Shown one piece after another: positions 36,399 to 44,659 of a DNA stretch of 64,000 nt; positions within the stretch are counted from its first letter, which is position 1; every line of letters starts with the position of its first letter. Position numbers and translations under genes: made by a program. The notes under the pieces are model-generated. The model worked only from the letters and a program-made list of their open reading frames with translations, was not told the origin of the DNA and did not search any database. The stretch comes from DATFTE01 sp963802575 (lineage in GTDB: Bacteria > Acidobacteriota > Terriglobia > Terriglobales > Acidobacteriaceae), in contig CAWDJF010000006.1 of NCBI GenBank assembly GCA_963802575.1, forward strand, positions 620,001 to 684,000, read 5' to 3'.

Positions 36399-37482
36399 AA
36401 CCCGAATGCCTGATATGCATCACATCCCCATCCTGCACAATGTAGTCTTTCCCCTCAAGACGCAGCGTGCCTTTCCCGCGCGCATTGGCCTCCGATCCCG
36501 CTTCCAGCAACTGATCCCAGCGAATCGTCTCCGCGCGGATGAAATGTTTTTCGAGATCGGAGTGAATCGCTCCCGCCGCATTCACTGCCCGCGTGTTCAC
36601 CGGAATCGTCCACGCCCGGCACTCGTCCTCTCCAGCGGTAAAGAACGAAATCAATCCCAACAAGGCATAGGTCGTGCGAATCAGCCGCACCAACCCGCTC
36701 TCTTTCAATCCGTAGCTCGACAGAAACTCGGCCGCATCGGCGTCGCTCATCTCGGCCAGTTCGGCCTCGACCTTGCCGCAAATCGCCGCCGCCGAAGCAT
36801 TCGGACGCGACGCCACCTCGGTCAATTTGTACTTCGTCACGGCTTCTTCCAGCTCTTTGCCCAACGAGGTGCTCTCGGTCACGTTCAGCACATAAAAAAT
36901 CGGCTTCTCGCTGAGAAACATGAAACCTTTCAGCCGCTTCTTGTCCTCGGGAGTCATCTCCATCTCGCGCAGCGGACGCTCGGTCTCCAAATGCGCCTTC
37001 GCCCGCGTCAGCAGATCGAATTCTTTCTCCAGTTCGGGCGTCTTCATCTTCTTCAGATCTTTTTCCAGCCGCTCCAGCCGCTTCTCGATCTGCCCCAGGT
37101 CGCTGACCATCAAGTCGAACTCGACATTCTTGATGTCCCGCAAAGGATCGATCGCCCCCACATGCGGGATCGAATCGTCTTCAAACGCCCGCACCACGTG
37201 CGCCAGCGCGTCGACGTTGCGCAGATGCCCAATGTAGCCGCTCTCTTTCAGCGCCTCTTGGCCGATCGCGCCGACGTCGACGTATTCCACCGACGCATGC
37301 GTCAGCTTTTCTGGGTTGTAGAGCGCCGCCAGCTTGTCCAGCCGCTCGTCGGGCACCTTGGCGACACCCACATGCGCCTCGCGCGGGTTCGAGTAAGCGG
37401 CTTCGGAAAGGTTCGCCTTGGTCAACATGCGAAACAACGATGTCTTGCCCACCTGCGGCAGGCCAATAATGCCAGTTTTCAT
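36397..37482 (-). CDS. ychF: Universal GTPase-family ATPase YchF
   Basis: 361 residues, Obg-related P-loop protein that prefers ATP and binds ribosomes; implicated in translation and oxidative-stress control. The P-loop is GLPQVGKTS at 7-15, switch regions follow (YVDVGAIG), and the nucleotide-specificity motif reads NVTE instead of NKxD, the YchF hallmark for ATP. A coiled-coil helical insert spans about 125-185 (LERLEKDLKKMKTPELEKEF). The C-terminal TGS domain includes FFTAGEDECRAWTI and GKDYIVQDGDVMHIRHSG. Complete and ordinary, apart from the repeat array overlapping its stop codon. Confidence 0.96.
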   Translation of the reverse strand: MKTGIIGLPQVGKTSLFRMLTKANLSEAAYSNPREAHVGVAKVPDERLDKLAALYNPEKLTHASVEYVDVGAIGQEALKESGYIGHLRNVDALAHVVRAFEDDSIPHVGAIDPLRDIKNVEFDLMVSDLGQIEKRLERLEKDLKKMKTPELEKEFDLLTRAKAHLETERPLREMEMTPEDKKRLKGFMFLSEKPIFYVLNVTESTSLGKELEEAVTKYKLTEVASRPNASAAAICGKVEAELAEMSDADAAEFLSSYGLKESGLVRLIRTTYALLGLISFFTAGEDECRAWTIPVNTRAVNAAGAIHSDLEKHFIRAETIRWDQLLEAGSEANARGKGTLRLEGKDYIVQDGDVMHIRHSG

Positions 37483-37492
37483 AGGATTGCTT

Positions 37493-37520
37493 TTAGCTCT
37501 TAGCCGTTAGCTCTTAGCTG
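37493..37520 (+). repeat. Heptamer array, unit TTAGCYS
   Basis: Four 7-nt units (TTAGCTC, TTAGCCG, TTAGCTC, TTAGCTG) directly upstream of ychF. Confidence 0.7.
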
Positions 37521-37623
37521 GTCCACGGCGCAGAATGATTAGGATCGGGGCAACCAAGAAGAATAAACGATGAACCGGAAATTACCCAAGCGGACCGATC
37601 TGGGACGACTTAGCCAACGTCTT

Positions 37624-37690
37624 GGGAAGGGCACGAGTTTCACTCGTGCCGTACGAAGCCAAAAGGTTTACGGCTTCAGCCGCTGAGGTT
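37624..37690 (+). repeat. Two-hairpin intergenic repeat (family A)
   Basis: First hairpin GGCACGAG-TTTCA-CTCGTGCC, second CGGCTTCAGCCG followed by CTGAGG. Confidence 0.78.
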
Positions 37691-37719
37691 TGCTTGTCGA
37701 GTGCAAAGACATGATTTTT

Positions 37720-37785
37720 GGGTGGCGCAGCGCTTCACCGCTGCGAACCACACGTCCTATTAAAAAGCGCTTTAGCGCCCGAGGG
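37720..37785 (+). repeat. Two-hairpin intergenic repeat (family A), variant
   Basis: First hairpin with arms CGCAGCG and CGCTGCG (one mismatch near the loop), second GCGCTTTAGCGC followed by CCGAGG. Confidence 0.55.
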
Positions 37786-37823
37786 ACTTCCTCTGCCAAC
37801 TCTCCCGCCGCTACAATCCCACC

Positions 37824-38402
37824 ATGCACGTACTCTATGCCTGGGGATGGGCCGCTTGCTTGATTTATGCCACCATCCCATCCTTCTGGCTGATCGTTCA
37901 TATCCGCGCGGATTACTGGCGTACGCGGCGCACTTCCCCGTATCGAATCCTCATTCCGATCTGGGTGGCGATGTGGATTCTGGCAGGTTTCGTAACCGCT
38001 CCGTGGCGCAAGACTGCTCTGTATCAAACACGCTGGCCCTTGATCCCTGCTGTTGTGTTGTTTGCCATCGGTATCGAACTCTATCTTCGTTCAAGAGTTA
38101 ACTTCAGCCCTGACCAGCTTATAGGCCTCCCCGAACTCCGCCCCAACTATCCCGAGACACGATTGGTGACCACAGGCATCCGCAACCGCGTCCGCCACCC
38201 CGTCTACCTGGCCCACCTCTGCGAGATGCTGGCCTGGAGCATCGGCACGGGCCTCGCGGTTTGTTTCGCGCTGACGGCCTTCGCAATCCTTACGGGCGCA
38301 GTCATGATCAGGGAGGAAGACACCGAACTGGAAGCCCGCTTCGGAGACGACTATCACGTTTATCGCAAGCAAGTCCCAGCCATCATCCCCCGCCCGCTAT
38401 AA
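37824..38402 (+). CDS. Isoprenylcysteine carboxyl methyltransferase (ICMT/PEMT-like) membrane protein
   Basis: 192 residues with four to five membrane segments. The C-terminal half has the integral-membrane methyltransferase pattern: the S-adenosylmethionine-binding segment TTGIRNRVRHPVYLAHLCEM and the later REEDTELEARFGDDYHVYRKQ plus IPRP, which match the ICMT/phospholipid methyltransferase fold. Bacterial members methylate varied lipids or quinones; the substrate here is unknown. It probably has its own promoter after the family A repeats; it lies about 80 bases before the lolC/E-type gene. Confidence 0.82.
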   Translation: MHVLYAWGWAACLIYATIPSFWLIVHIRADYWRTRRTSPYRILIPIWVAMWILAGFVTAPWRKTALYQTRWPLIPAVVLFAIGIELYLRSRVNFSPDQLIGLPELRPNYPETRLVTTGIRNRVRHPVYLAHLCEMLAWSIGTGLAVCFALTAFAILTGAVMIREEDTELEARFGDDYHVYRKQVPAIIPRPL

Positions 38403-38413
38403 TCACGTTTTCA

Positions 38414-38441
38414 CTGAAAGCTGAAAGCCGACAGCTGAAAG
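38414..38441 (+). repeat. Heptamer array, unit CTGAAAG
   Basis: Four 7-nt units (CTGAAAG three times, CCGACAG once) between the methyltransferase and the lolC/E-type genes. Confidence 0.7.
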
Positions 38442-38484
38442 CGGCGTTCCCGCCACCAGCGACCGGCCCCCGGCGACCGCATTC

Positions 38485-39780
38485 ATGACCTTCGAACTCT
38501 TCGTCGCCACCCGTTATCTCCGCGCCAAACGACGCCAAGCCTTCATCGGCGTCATCACCGCCATCTCCATCCTCGGCGTGGCCGCCGGAGTCGCTTCCCT
38601 CATCATCGCCCTCGCCATCAATAACGGATTCCGTCAGGATCTGCAAAACAGCCTTCTGCGCTCGACCTCGCAAGTGAACCTTCTGCGAATTCAAAGCGAC
38701 GGCATCAAGGATTGGCGTCCCCTGCTCGATCGTCTCTCCAAACAACCTCACGTTGTCGCCGCGGCCCCTGAAATCTACGAGCAAGTCCTGATCTCCCGCG
38801 GACCGCGCGCCCGCGGCGCCGTCCTCAAAGGACTGATTCCCTCCTACGAACGCAAAGTCAGCGACCTGTTGAACGCGATTAAGCAAGGATCGCCGGACGC
38901 GCTCGATGAATCGTCAAACGATACGAACCAACCAGCCCCCGACCAATCTCCCGATTCCCTCGAAGCCGCCGAGAACCGCATCGCCGCCATGCCGCCCATC
39001 ATCCTCGGACAAGACATGGCCAACGAACTCGGCGCAACTGTCGGCTCGGTCGTCCTCGTCACCAGCCCACAAGGAGAACTCACTCCCTTCGGCATGGTGC
39101 CTAAATACAACCGCTTTCGCGTTGCCGGAATTTTCAACTCCGGCTTTTACGATTACGACAGCGCCTGGGCCTTCACCCGCCTCTCCGACGCGCAACGCCT
39201 CTTCGGATTAGGCGACCTCGTCTCGGTCCTCGAATTCAAGGTCGACGACATCTACAAAGCCGACCAGATCGGCACGCAACTCGAACAAGCCGCCGGCTCC
39301 GGCTTCATGGCCACCAACTGGATGGAGCAGAACAAAGCTCTCTTCCGCGCCCTCAAGCTGGAACGAATCGTGACGTTCATCACCATCGGCCTGATCGTCC
39401 TGGTCGCCGCACTCAACATCCTGATCTCCCTCACGATGATGGTGATGGAAAAGACGCGCGACATCGCCGTCCTCATGTCGATGGGCACGCGCAAATCGCA
39501 GGTGCGCCGCCTGTTCATCGCCCAGGGATTGCTGATCGGAGTAATCGGCACCGCCATCGGCCTCGTGCTCGGCTACGCCCTCTCCTACATCGGAGGCCAC
39601 TACCACCTGCTCTCGCTCGCCCCAGAGGTCTACTCCATCGACTACGTCCCCTTCGCCCCCCGCGCAATCGACGGCCTGCTGGTCGCGGTGGTAGCAGTAG
39701 GCGTCTCGTTAATCGCAACGCTTTACCCATCATGGTCGGCAGCCAGAATCCTCCCAGCCGAAGCCCTCCGCTACGAATAA
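38485..39780 (+). CDS. Lipoprotein-releasing ABC transporter permease (LolC/LolE type)
   Basis: 431 residues. The topology is one N-terminal membrane segment (about 27-48), a large periplasmic domain (about 50-290) and three C-terminal segments in the FtsX fold, as in LolC/LolE. The opening FELFVATRYLRAKRRQAFIG, ISILGVAAGVASLIIALAIN, and the C-terminal EKTRDIAVLMSMGTRKSQVR with IFIAQG-like LFIAQGLLIGVIGTAIG are characteristic of the coupling-helix region. It extracts lipoproteins from the inner membrane for LolA. Only one permease is present, so it probably works as a homodimer. The ATPase gene follows after 300 bases with its own promoter signals. Confidence 0.9.
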   Translation: MTFELFVATRYLRAKRRQAFIGVITAISILGVAAGVASLIIALAINNGFRQDLQNSLLRSTSQVNLLRIQSDGIKDWRPLLDRLSKQPHVVAAAPEIYEQVLISRGPRARGAVLKGLIPSYERKVSDLLNAIKQGSPDALDESSNDTNQPAPDQSPDSLEAAENRIAAMPPIILGQDMANELGATVGSVVLVTSPQGELTPFGMVPKYNRFRVAGIFNSGFYDYDSAWAFTRLSDAQRLFGLGDLVSVLEFKVDDIYKADQIGTQLEQAAGSGFMATNWMEQNKALFRALKLERIVTFITIGLIVLVAALNILISLTMMVMEKTRDIAVLMSMGTRKSQVRRLFIAQGLLIGVIGTAIGLVLGYALSYIGGHYHLLSLAPEVYSIDYVPFAPRAIDGLLVAVVAVGVSLIATLYPSWSAARILPAEALRYE

Positions 39781-40079
39781 AAAAGTTGGAAATTCAAAAG
39801 ACTTCCGAGGGTGCCCCGTCCTCGTCGCGCCTTTTGCGACAGGGCGGGACCTTCGCGCCTTAAACGCGATTCCAAGAGCGCGTTGAAAGCTCCTCCTGTC
39901 AAATCCCTGTCAAAATTTCCCCACACCCTCCGACTTCTCCCTCGCGGTACCACCGTACTCCGCCATACCCTATATCTGTGACCATAGTCACATTGTGCTG
40001 ATAAATATTGGGTATACAGTCTTTTCAGCAGAGCTTCCCGGATCGGGAATTAGAACACGCGGAGCTTCTACGTGTTTTA
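39781..40079. other. Intergenic region between permease and lolD-like ATPase
   Basis: About 300 bases. It holds a GC-rich nested hairpin repeat at about 39808-39853 (GTCGC pairing with GCGAC inside CCCGTCC/GGCGGGAC), a type seen in other Acidobacteriota, and the CRP-type site at 39977. No gene seen. Confidence 0.6.
39977..39992 (+). promoter_or_regulatory. CRP/FNR-family binding site
   Basis: TGTGACCATAGTCACA is a perfect TGTGA-N6-TCACA palindrome. A -10-like TATACA at 40013-40018 would put the transcription start near 40025 and the site centred about 41 bases upstream, the class II activator position. It lies about 90 bases before the likely start codon of the lolD-like gene. Confidence 0.6.
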
Positions 40080-40838
40080 ATGGAGTATCATCCAGACCCC
40101 GCTTTGAGCCGAGGAGCCTGCTATTTGCATCTAAGTACTCAAGAAAACGTGTTGTGGGTTGAGGGTCTCAAGAAGACTTTTCGCTCCGGCGAGTCGGATC
40201 TCGTGCTCTTTGAAAATCTATCGTTCCACGTAGCCAAGGGAGAAATGGTCGCCATCGTTGGCGAATCGGGTGCCGGAAAGAGTACCCTTTTGCACATCCT
40301 CAGCGCTCTTGATAGCGCTTCCGCAGGTGACGTATACTGCGCCCACTTGCGATTAAATTCGCTCTCCGAAAATGACGCCGCCGATTTTCGTAACCGCGAG
40401 ATCGGTTTCGTATGGCAGTTCCACTACCTGTTGCCGGAATTTACGGCGCTGGAAAACGTGGCCATGCCGCTGCTGATCCGAAGGCAGACCTGGCCGCAAG
40501 CCGAAGCAAAAGCTACGCAGTGGCTGCGAGAAGTAGGACTTGAGCAACGTTCGCATCATCGCTCCGGCGAACTTTCCGGGGGAGAACAGCAACGAGTGGC
40601 TCTGGCTCGCGCGCTCATCACTCAGCCTAAGATTTTGCTGGCCGATGAGCCTACCGGGGACCTTGATGGCAAGACTGCGGACTCGGTTTTCGATTTGATT
40701 TCCAGGCTCCATCGCGACTACCAGTTAACCTCTCTTATCGCTACCCACAATCTTGCCTTCGCCCGACGCTGCAATCGCGTGTTGCGGTTACAACGTGGAG
40801 TGATCGAAGAGATCGTGCCGGCTTCATTGCCGGCATAG
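40080..40838 (+). CDS. lolD: LolD-type ABC transporter ATP-binding protein
   Basis: 252 residues from the ATG at 40080. A GTG at 40149 would give a 229-residue protein of more standard length, and the TTG at 40008 would lie upstream of the predicted transcription start. Walker A is GESGAGKST, the signature LSGGEQQRVALARAL, Walker B ILLADEPTGDLD, and the switch histidine is in IATHN. The sequence YLLPEFTALENVAMPLLI after the Q-loop is typical of LolD/MacB-type ATPases. With the upstream permease it should form a LolCDE-type lipoprotein exporter, although its separate CRP-type promoter is unusual. Confidence 0.88.
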   Translation: MEYHPDPALSRGACYLHLSTQENVLWVEGLKKTFRSGESDLVLFENLSFHVAKGEMVAIVGESGAGKSTLLHILSALDSASAGDVYCAHLRLNSLSENDAADFRNREIGFVWQFHYLLPEFTALENVAMPLLIRRQTWPQAEAKATQWLREVGLEQRSHHRSGELSGGEQQRVALARALITQPKILLADEPTGDLDGKTADSVFDLISRLHRDYQLTSLIATHNLAFARRCNRVLRLQRGVIEEIVPASLPA

Positions 40839-40862
40839 CATGTTGGTGGAATTGACAATTTG

Positions 40863-40877
40863 CCGTCTACGTGACGG
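40863..40877. promoter_or_regulatory. Possible upstream activator site for clpC
   Basis: Inverted repeat CCGTC, 5-nt spacer, GACGG, about 145 bases upstream of the predicted sigma-54 start of clpC, the distance typical of enhancer-binding-protein sites. Confidence 0.3.
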
Positions 40878-40987
40878 AATGTACGAAACACCGTGGTTTT
40901 AGTGCAGCAGATTGCACTCGGCCACGGACGGGCGAAACGCGGGGTGTCATACAGCAACAAAAGCAAGCCATTTCGCATTTGGAGCCG

Positions 40988-41004
40988 TTGGCACCGTGAT
41001 TGCA
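40988..41004 (+). promoter_or_regulatory. Sigma-54 promoter of clpC
   Basis: TTGGCACCGTGATTGCA agrees with the sigma-54 consensus (YTGGCACGRNNNTTGCW) at every specified position except one. The invariant GG (40990-40991) and GC (41002-41003) are ten bases apart, as required. Transcription would start near 41015, 80 bases before the clpC ATG. Confidence 0.65.
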
Positions 41005-41094
41005 TAATGTGGTGGGGACAAGGGGTTCCGCTGGAGAGGGCCGCAAGTTTTGACCCGCAAGTCTCCTTGGAAGCCTCAGGGGAGAAGGGGCTAT

Positions 41095-43542
41095 ATGTTT
41101 GAACGCTATACGGAGAAAGCAAGGCGCGTCATCTTTTTCGCGCGGTATGAAGCCAGCCAGTTCGGGTCTCCTTATATTGAGACCGAGCACCTGCTGCTGG
41201 GGCTTCTGCGCGAAGACAAAGCCCTGACTAATCGTTTCCTGCGCTCTCACGCCTCGGTCGAGTCCATTCGCAAGCAGATTGAAGGACATACGACCATTCG
41301 TGAGAAGGTCTCCACTTCGGTGGATCTGCCCCTTAGCAACGAATGCAAGCGCGTTCTGGCCTATGCTGCTGAAGAAGCCGAACGGTTATCGCACAAACAC
41401 ATTGGTACAGAGCATCTCCTTTTGGGACTGCTGCGCGAAGAAAAGTGCTTTGCGGCCGAAATCCTGCACGAGCGTGGCCTGCGCCTTTCCACCATTCGGG
41501 AGGAACTCGCCCGCACCAGCCAGGAGAAAGCTCAACCCCAGCGCCAGCGCGAAAGTTCCCTCTTAAGCGAGTTTTCCCGCGACCTGACCCAGGCCGCCAT
41601 GGACACCCAACTCGATCCGCTAGTCGGCCGTGAAGGCGAGCTCGAGCGCGTCATCCAGATCCTCTGCCGCCGCACCAAGAACAACCCGGTGCTGATCGGC
41701 GAGCCCGGCGTTGGCAAAACCGCCATCGTCGAAGGATTGGCCCAGCGCATCGCCGACGGCGAAGTTCCTTCGTTCCTCGCCGACAAGCGCATCCTGGCCC
41801 TCGATCTCTCGTTGATCGTCGCCGGCACCAAGTATCGCGGACAATTCGAAGAGCGTCTGAAGACCATCATGAAAGAACTGATGGAATCGCAGAATGCCAT
41901 CATCTTCATCGATGAGCTCCACACGCTAGTCGGCGCAGGCTCGGCCGAGGGTTCGCTCGACGCTGCCAACATCCTGAAGCCGGCTCTGTCCCGCGGCGAG
42001 ATTCAGTGCATCGGCGCTACCACGCCGGGCGAATATCGCAAGTCGATCGAAAAAGATCGCTCGCTCGAACGGCGTTTCCAGGCTGTCAAAGTCCCGCCGC
42101 CGAACGAGGTGGATGCCACTAAGATTCTGTTTGGAATCAAAGACCGCTACGAGAAATTCCACGCGGTCACCTACACCGACGACTCCATCAACTTCGCGGT
42201 GTCGCATTCGAACCGCTATATTCCGGATCGTTTCCTTCCGGACAAGGCTATCGATTTGATCGACGAAGCCGGCGCCCGCGTAAAGCTGCGCCAGACTTCG
42301 CTGCCTGAAGAGATCACCGAAGTCCAGAAACGCATTAAGTTCATCGTCCACCGTATGGAGAACGCCATCGCGAACCACGAGTTCGAGAAGGCGCGCTTCT
42401 ACTCTGACGAAGAACGCAAAGAGCGCGAGAACCTGCGCGCCCTTCGCGAAAAATACCACCTCGATGAGTCCTCCACCGGCGTTGTCGGTCGGGAGGACAT
42501 CGAGGACGTGGTATCGCGCTGGACCGGCGTTCCCGTCACCTCGATCAAGGAAGAAGAAACCCAGAAGCTGCTGCGCATTGAAGAAGAGCTGCACAAGCGC
42601 GTGATCTCGCAAGACAAGTCGATCAGCGCCCTGGCTCGCGCTATCCGCCGCAGCCGCGCTGGACTGAAGAACCCGAACCGCCCCATCGGCTCGTTCCTGT
42701 TCCTCGGACCGACAGGCGTCGGCAAAACCGAAGTCGCCCGCACGCTGGCGCAATTCATGTTCGGCACGGAAAAGGCCCTGGTCCGCTTCGATATGTCCGA
42801 GTTCATGGAAAAGCACTCGGTCTCGAAGCTGATCGGCTCGCCTCCGGGATACGTGGGCTACGAAGAGGGCGGACAGCTTACCGAACGTGTGAAGCGCGCG
42901 CCTTACTCCGTCGTCCTGCTCGACGAAATCGAGAAAGCGCATCCGGACGTCTTCAACATCCTGTTGCAGGTCTTTGAAGACGGACACCTGACCGACGGAC
43001 TCGGCAACACCGTCGACTTCAAGAACACGGTCATCATCATGACTTCGAACATCGGCGCCCGCCACTTGCAGCGCCGCGAAGGTCTCGGCTTCCAGTCGTC
43101 CAAGGAAGACATGATCTCGGAAAAGGTCGAAGACTTGGTGAAGAACGAAGTCAAGCGCACGTTCAACCCGGAGTTCCTGAACCGTTTGGACGAAGTCATT
43201 CTGTTCCTGGCCCTGGGCGAGCAGGATCTGATCCAGATTCTCGAACTTATGGTGACGCAGCTCAACACGAACCTGGCGCAGAAATCGATCACGGTGACCG
43301 TGACCGACGAAGCCAAGAAGTGGATCCTCGCGCAAACGCTCACCGACCGCAGCTACGGCGCACGCCCGCTGCGCAGAGCGCTGCAGAAGTACATCGAAGA
43401 TCCGCTCTCGGAAGCGCTGATTCAGGGAACCATCACGACTCGACCGGCATTCATCGAAGTCTTCCTCGACGGAGACAAGCTCTACTACCGTCCAGTCGAC
43501 TCGCAAGAAGCCGCCGGAGTGCTGCTGTACGAAAACTCATAA
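41095..43542 (+). CDS. clpC: ATP-dependent Clp protease ATP-binding subunit ClpC
   Basis: 815 residues from the ATG at 41095, preceded by a very strong GGGGAGAAGGGG. ClpC unfolds proteins and feeds them to ClpP. Domain order: two Clp-N repeats (about 1-145), first AAA+ ring with GEPGVGKT, a UVR/M-domain segment (EITEVQKRIKFIVHRMENAI and DEERKERENLRALREKYHL), and a second ring with GPTGVGKT, pore loop GYVGYEEGG and TSNIGA. The tripeptide LGF in REGLGFQSSKED is the ClpP-docking loop. An adaptor such as McsB is not visible nearby. The upstream region carries a sigma-54 promoter, an unusual way to drive clpC. Confidence 0.95.
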   Translation: MFERYTEKARRVIFFARYEASQFGSPYIETEHLLLGLLREDKALTNRFLRSHASVESIRKQIEGHTTIREKVSTSVDLPLSNECKRVLAYAAEEAERLSHKHIGTEHLLLGLLREEKCFAAEILHERGLRLSTIREELARTSQEKAQPQRQRESSLLSEFSRDLTQAAMDTQLDPLVGREGELERVIQILCRRTKNNPVLIGEPGVGKTAIVEGLAQRIADGEVPSFLADKRILALDLSLIVAGTKYRGQFEERLKTIMKELMESQNAIIFIDELHTLVGAGSAEGSLDAANILKPALSRGEIQCIGATTPGEYRKSIEKDRSLERRFQAVKVPPPNEVDATKILFGIKDRYEKFHAVTYTDDSINFAVSHSNRYIPDRFLPDKAIDLIDEAGARVKLRQTSLPEEITEVQKRIKFIVHRMENAIANHEFEKARFYSDEERKERENLRALREKYHLDESSTGVVGREDIEDVVSRWTGVPVTSIKEEETQKLLRIEEELHKRVISQDKSISALARAIRRSRAGLKNPNRPIGSFLFLGPTGVGKTEVARTLAQFMFGTEKALVRFDMSEFMEKHSVSKLIGSPPGYVGYEEGGQLTERVKRAPYSVVLLDEIEKAHPDVFNILLQVFEDGHLTDGLGNTVDFKNTVIIMTSNIGARHLQRREGLGFQSSKEDMISEKVEDLVKNEVKRTFNPEFLNRLDEVILFLALGEQDLIQILELMVTQLNTNLAQKSITVTVTDEAKKWILAQTLTDRSYGARPLRRALQKYIEDPLSEALIQGTITTRPAFIEVFLDGDKLYYRPVDSQEAAGVLLYENS

Positions 43543-43548
43543 TGTAAT

Positions 43549-43575
43549 GTAGGGCGGACACTCCTGTCCGCCTAG
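43549..43575 (+). repeat. REP-like element (family B), variant
   Basis: Hairpin GGCGGACA-CTCC-TGTCCGCC; the stem sequence differs from the main family B form while pairing is kept. Immediately after clpC. Confidence 0.6.
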
Positions 43576-43580
43576 CATTC

Positions 43581-43614
43581 AAGCCGTCAGTGAAAACTGG
43601 CGGCTTTTGTTTTT
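43581..43614 (+). terminator. Rho-independent terminator of clpC
   Basis: Hairpin AAGCCGTCAGT, loop GAAA, ACTGGCGGCTT (one mismatch) followed by TTGTTTTT, 38 bases after the stop codon. Confidence 0.9.
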
Positions 43615-43673
43615 GGGTGAAGGATCGATACTCACTCGTCCGGCCACCTTTCTGAGATAAATCATTCCGACGC

Positions 43674-44078
43674 TCATCTGCTCCAGTCCTCGACCCTCAA
43701 CTTCTTCACCCTCCGAAACACGCGATCATGTGTCGCCAACACCGCATCCGCAGCCAGCGCCTGCGCCGCAATCATCATGTCCATGTTGCCCATCGGCTCC
43801 CCGACGCCTTCGAGCGAGGCTCGCAGTTCAGCGTAGTGTCGCGCACATGCCGAATCCCATGGAAGAATTTCCAGACGCAACAGGAACTCCTCGACGGCAA
43901 CGGCTAGCTTTCGCGCGCCCGGAATCCTCGCCACGCCAAAGCGCAGTTCGGCTTCTGTGACCGAAGAGATTCCCACTTCGGCCATCGGTACTTTCAGCAA
44001 ATGCTCTCGCACCCGCGGAAAATTTCCCTTGATGACGTAGCTGGCAGTGTTGGTATCGAGCAGGTAGCGGACGGGCAT
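43674..44078 (-). CDS. vapC: VapC-type PIN-domain toxin
   Basis: 134 residues. PIN fold with the acidic residues in RYLLDTNTASYVIKG (D8), VTEAELRFGV (E), GNMDMMIAAQAL (D) and ATHDRVFRRVKKLRVEDW. The LRVEDWSR end and NTASYVIKGN start match VapC ribonucleases of the FitB/VapC group that cut initiator tRNA or rRNA loops. The ATG directly abuts the stop codon of the preceding antitoxin gene, so translation is coupled. Confidence 0.92.
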   Translation of the reverse strand: MPVRYLLDTNTASYVIKGNFPRVREHLLKVPMAEVGISSVTEAELRFGVARIPGARKLAVAVEEFLLRLEILPWDSACARHYAELRASLEGVGEPMGNMDMMIAAQALAADAVLATHDRVFRRVKKLRVEDWSR

Positions 44079-44321
44079 TTAAAACAAATCCCGCTTCTGT
44101 GGCGGAACATCCTTCCGGTCGGCCATAAAATCACTCGGAGCCTCGACCGTCTTCATCAGTTCGAAGAAGTCCTGCCACGACTCCGGACGCCGCGACAAAA
44201 TCACATCTCCGGTCGCTGGATCCCTACGCACAAAGACTTCAGAGCCCTCAAATCGGAACTCCGCCGGTAAGCGAACGGCTTGGCTTCGTCCATTGCGAAA
44301 GAGTTTGGCTGTCATTGGCAT
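44079..44321 (-). CDS. vapB: VapB-type antitoxin
   Basis: 80 residues from the ATG at 44321 (or 44315). The body MTAKLFRNGRSQAVRLPAEF with EGSEVFVRRDPATGDVILS is the classic VapB AbrB-like DNA-binding domain; the rest (SWQDFFELMKTVEAP) should bind the toxin. A longer reading frame starts inside the palindromic operator and is unlikely. There is no Shine-Dalgarno sequence: the bases before the ATG are the operator arm itself, so translation may start on a leaderless or nearly leaderless mRNA. Confidence 0.9.
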   Translation of the reverse strand: MPMTAKLFRNGRSQAVRLPAEFRFEGSEVFVRRDPATGDVILSRRPESWQDFFELMKTVEAPSDFMADRKDVPPQKRDLF

Positions 44322-44344
44322 GGTATATATTATGATATATACCA
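44321..44344. promoter_or_regulatory. Palindromic operator of the vapBC module
   Basis: Perfect inverted repeat with 10-nt arms (TGGTATATAT and its complement) around TATG. The last base is the first base of the vapB ATG. Confidence 0.75.
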
Positions 44345-44374
44345 TGATGGGTGCTGCGGTCAAGAGCCATTAAG

Positions 44375-44393
44375 TGGTAAGATATTCTTACCA
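44375..44393. promoter_or_regulatory. Palindromic operator of the AbrB/PIN module
   Basis: Perfect inverted repeat with 8-nt arms TGGTAAGA and TCTTACCA around TAT. The final A is the first base of the antitoxin ATG, mirroring the neighbouring vapBC operator. Confidence 0.72.
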
Positions 44394-44650
44394 TGCAAAC
44401 CAAGGTTTCCACCAAGGGACAGGTGGTTCTCCCCGGCCCATTGCGCCGACGGCTTGGGATTCGCGAAGGCGATCCCCTCGACGCCAGCATCGAGGACGGC
44501 CGGATTGTGCTCACCCCTCGTACGAAGCGTTCCCGGCAGGCTCGAATCGTGACCGATCCCGCTACCGGACTTCCCGTTCTTACCGTGGGCCCCGATTCAC
44601 CCGTTCTCAGCAGCAAAGAAGTGGCAGAAATATTGTCCAACTTTCCCTAA
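44393..44650 (+). CDS. AbrB/MazE/SpoVT-family antitoxin
   Basis: 85 residues. The first 45 residues are a swapped-hairpin DNA-binding domain (TKVSTKGQVVLPGPLRRRLG, then IREGDPLDASIEDG). The C-terminal part TDPATGLPVLTVGPDSPVLS would contact the toxin. It is divergent from vapB, with 71 bases between the two start codons, and each start is overlapped by its own palindrome. No Shine-Dalgarno precedes the ATG. The toxin gene follows after 9 bases. Confidence 0.88.
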   Translation: MQTKVSTKGQVVLPGPLRRRLGIREGDPLDASIEDGRIVLTPRTKRSRQARIVTDPATGLPVLTVGPDSPVLSSKEVAEILSNFP

Positions 44651-44659
44651 TGCCGGTTT

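Larger units (their letters stand above)
37483..37823. other. Repeat-filled intergenic region between ychF and the methyltransferase gene
   Basis: 341 bases with no gene. From left to right: a TTAGCYS heptamer array (37493-37520), unremarkable sequence, then two copies of the two-hairpin family A repeat (about 37624-37690 and 37720-37785). Confidence 0.65.
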
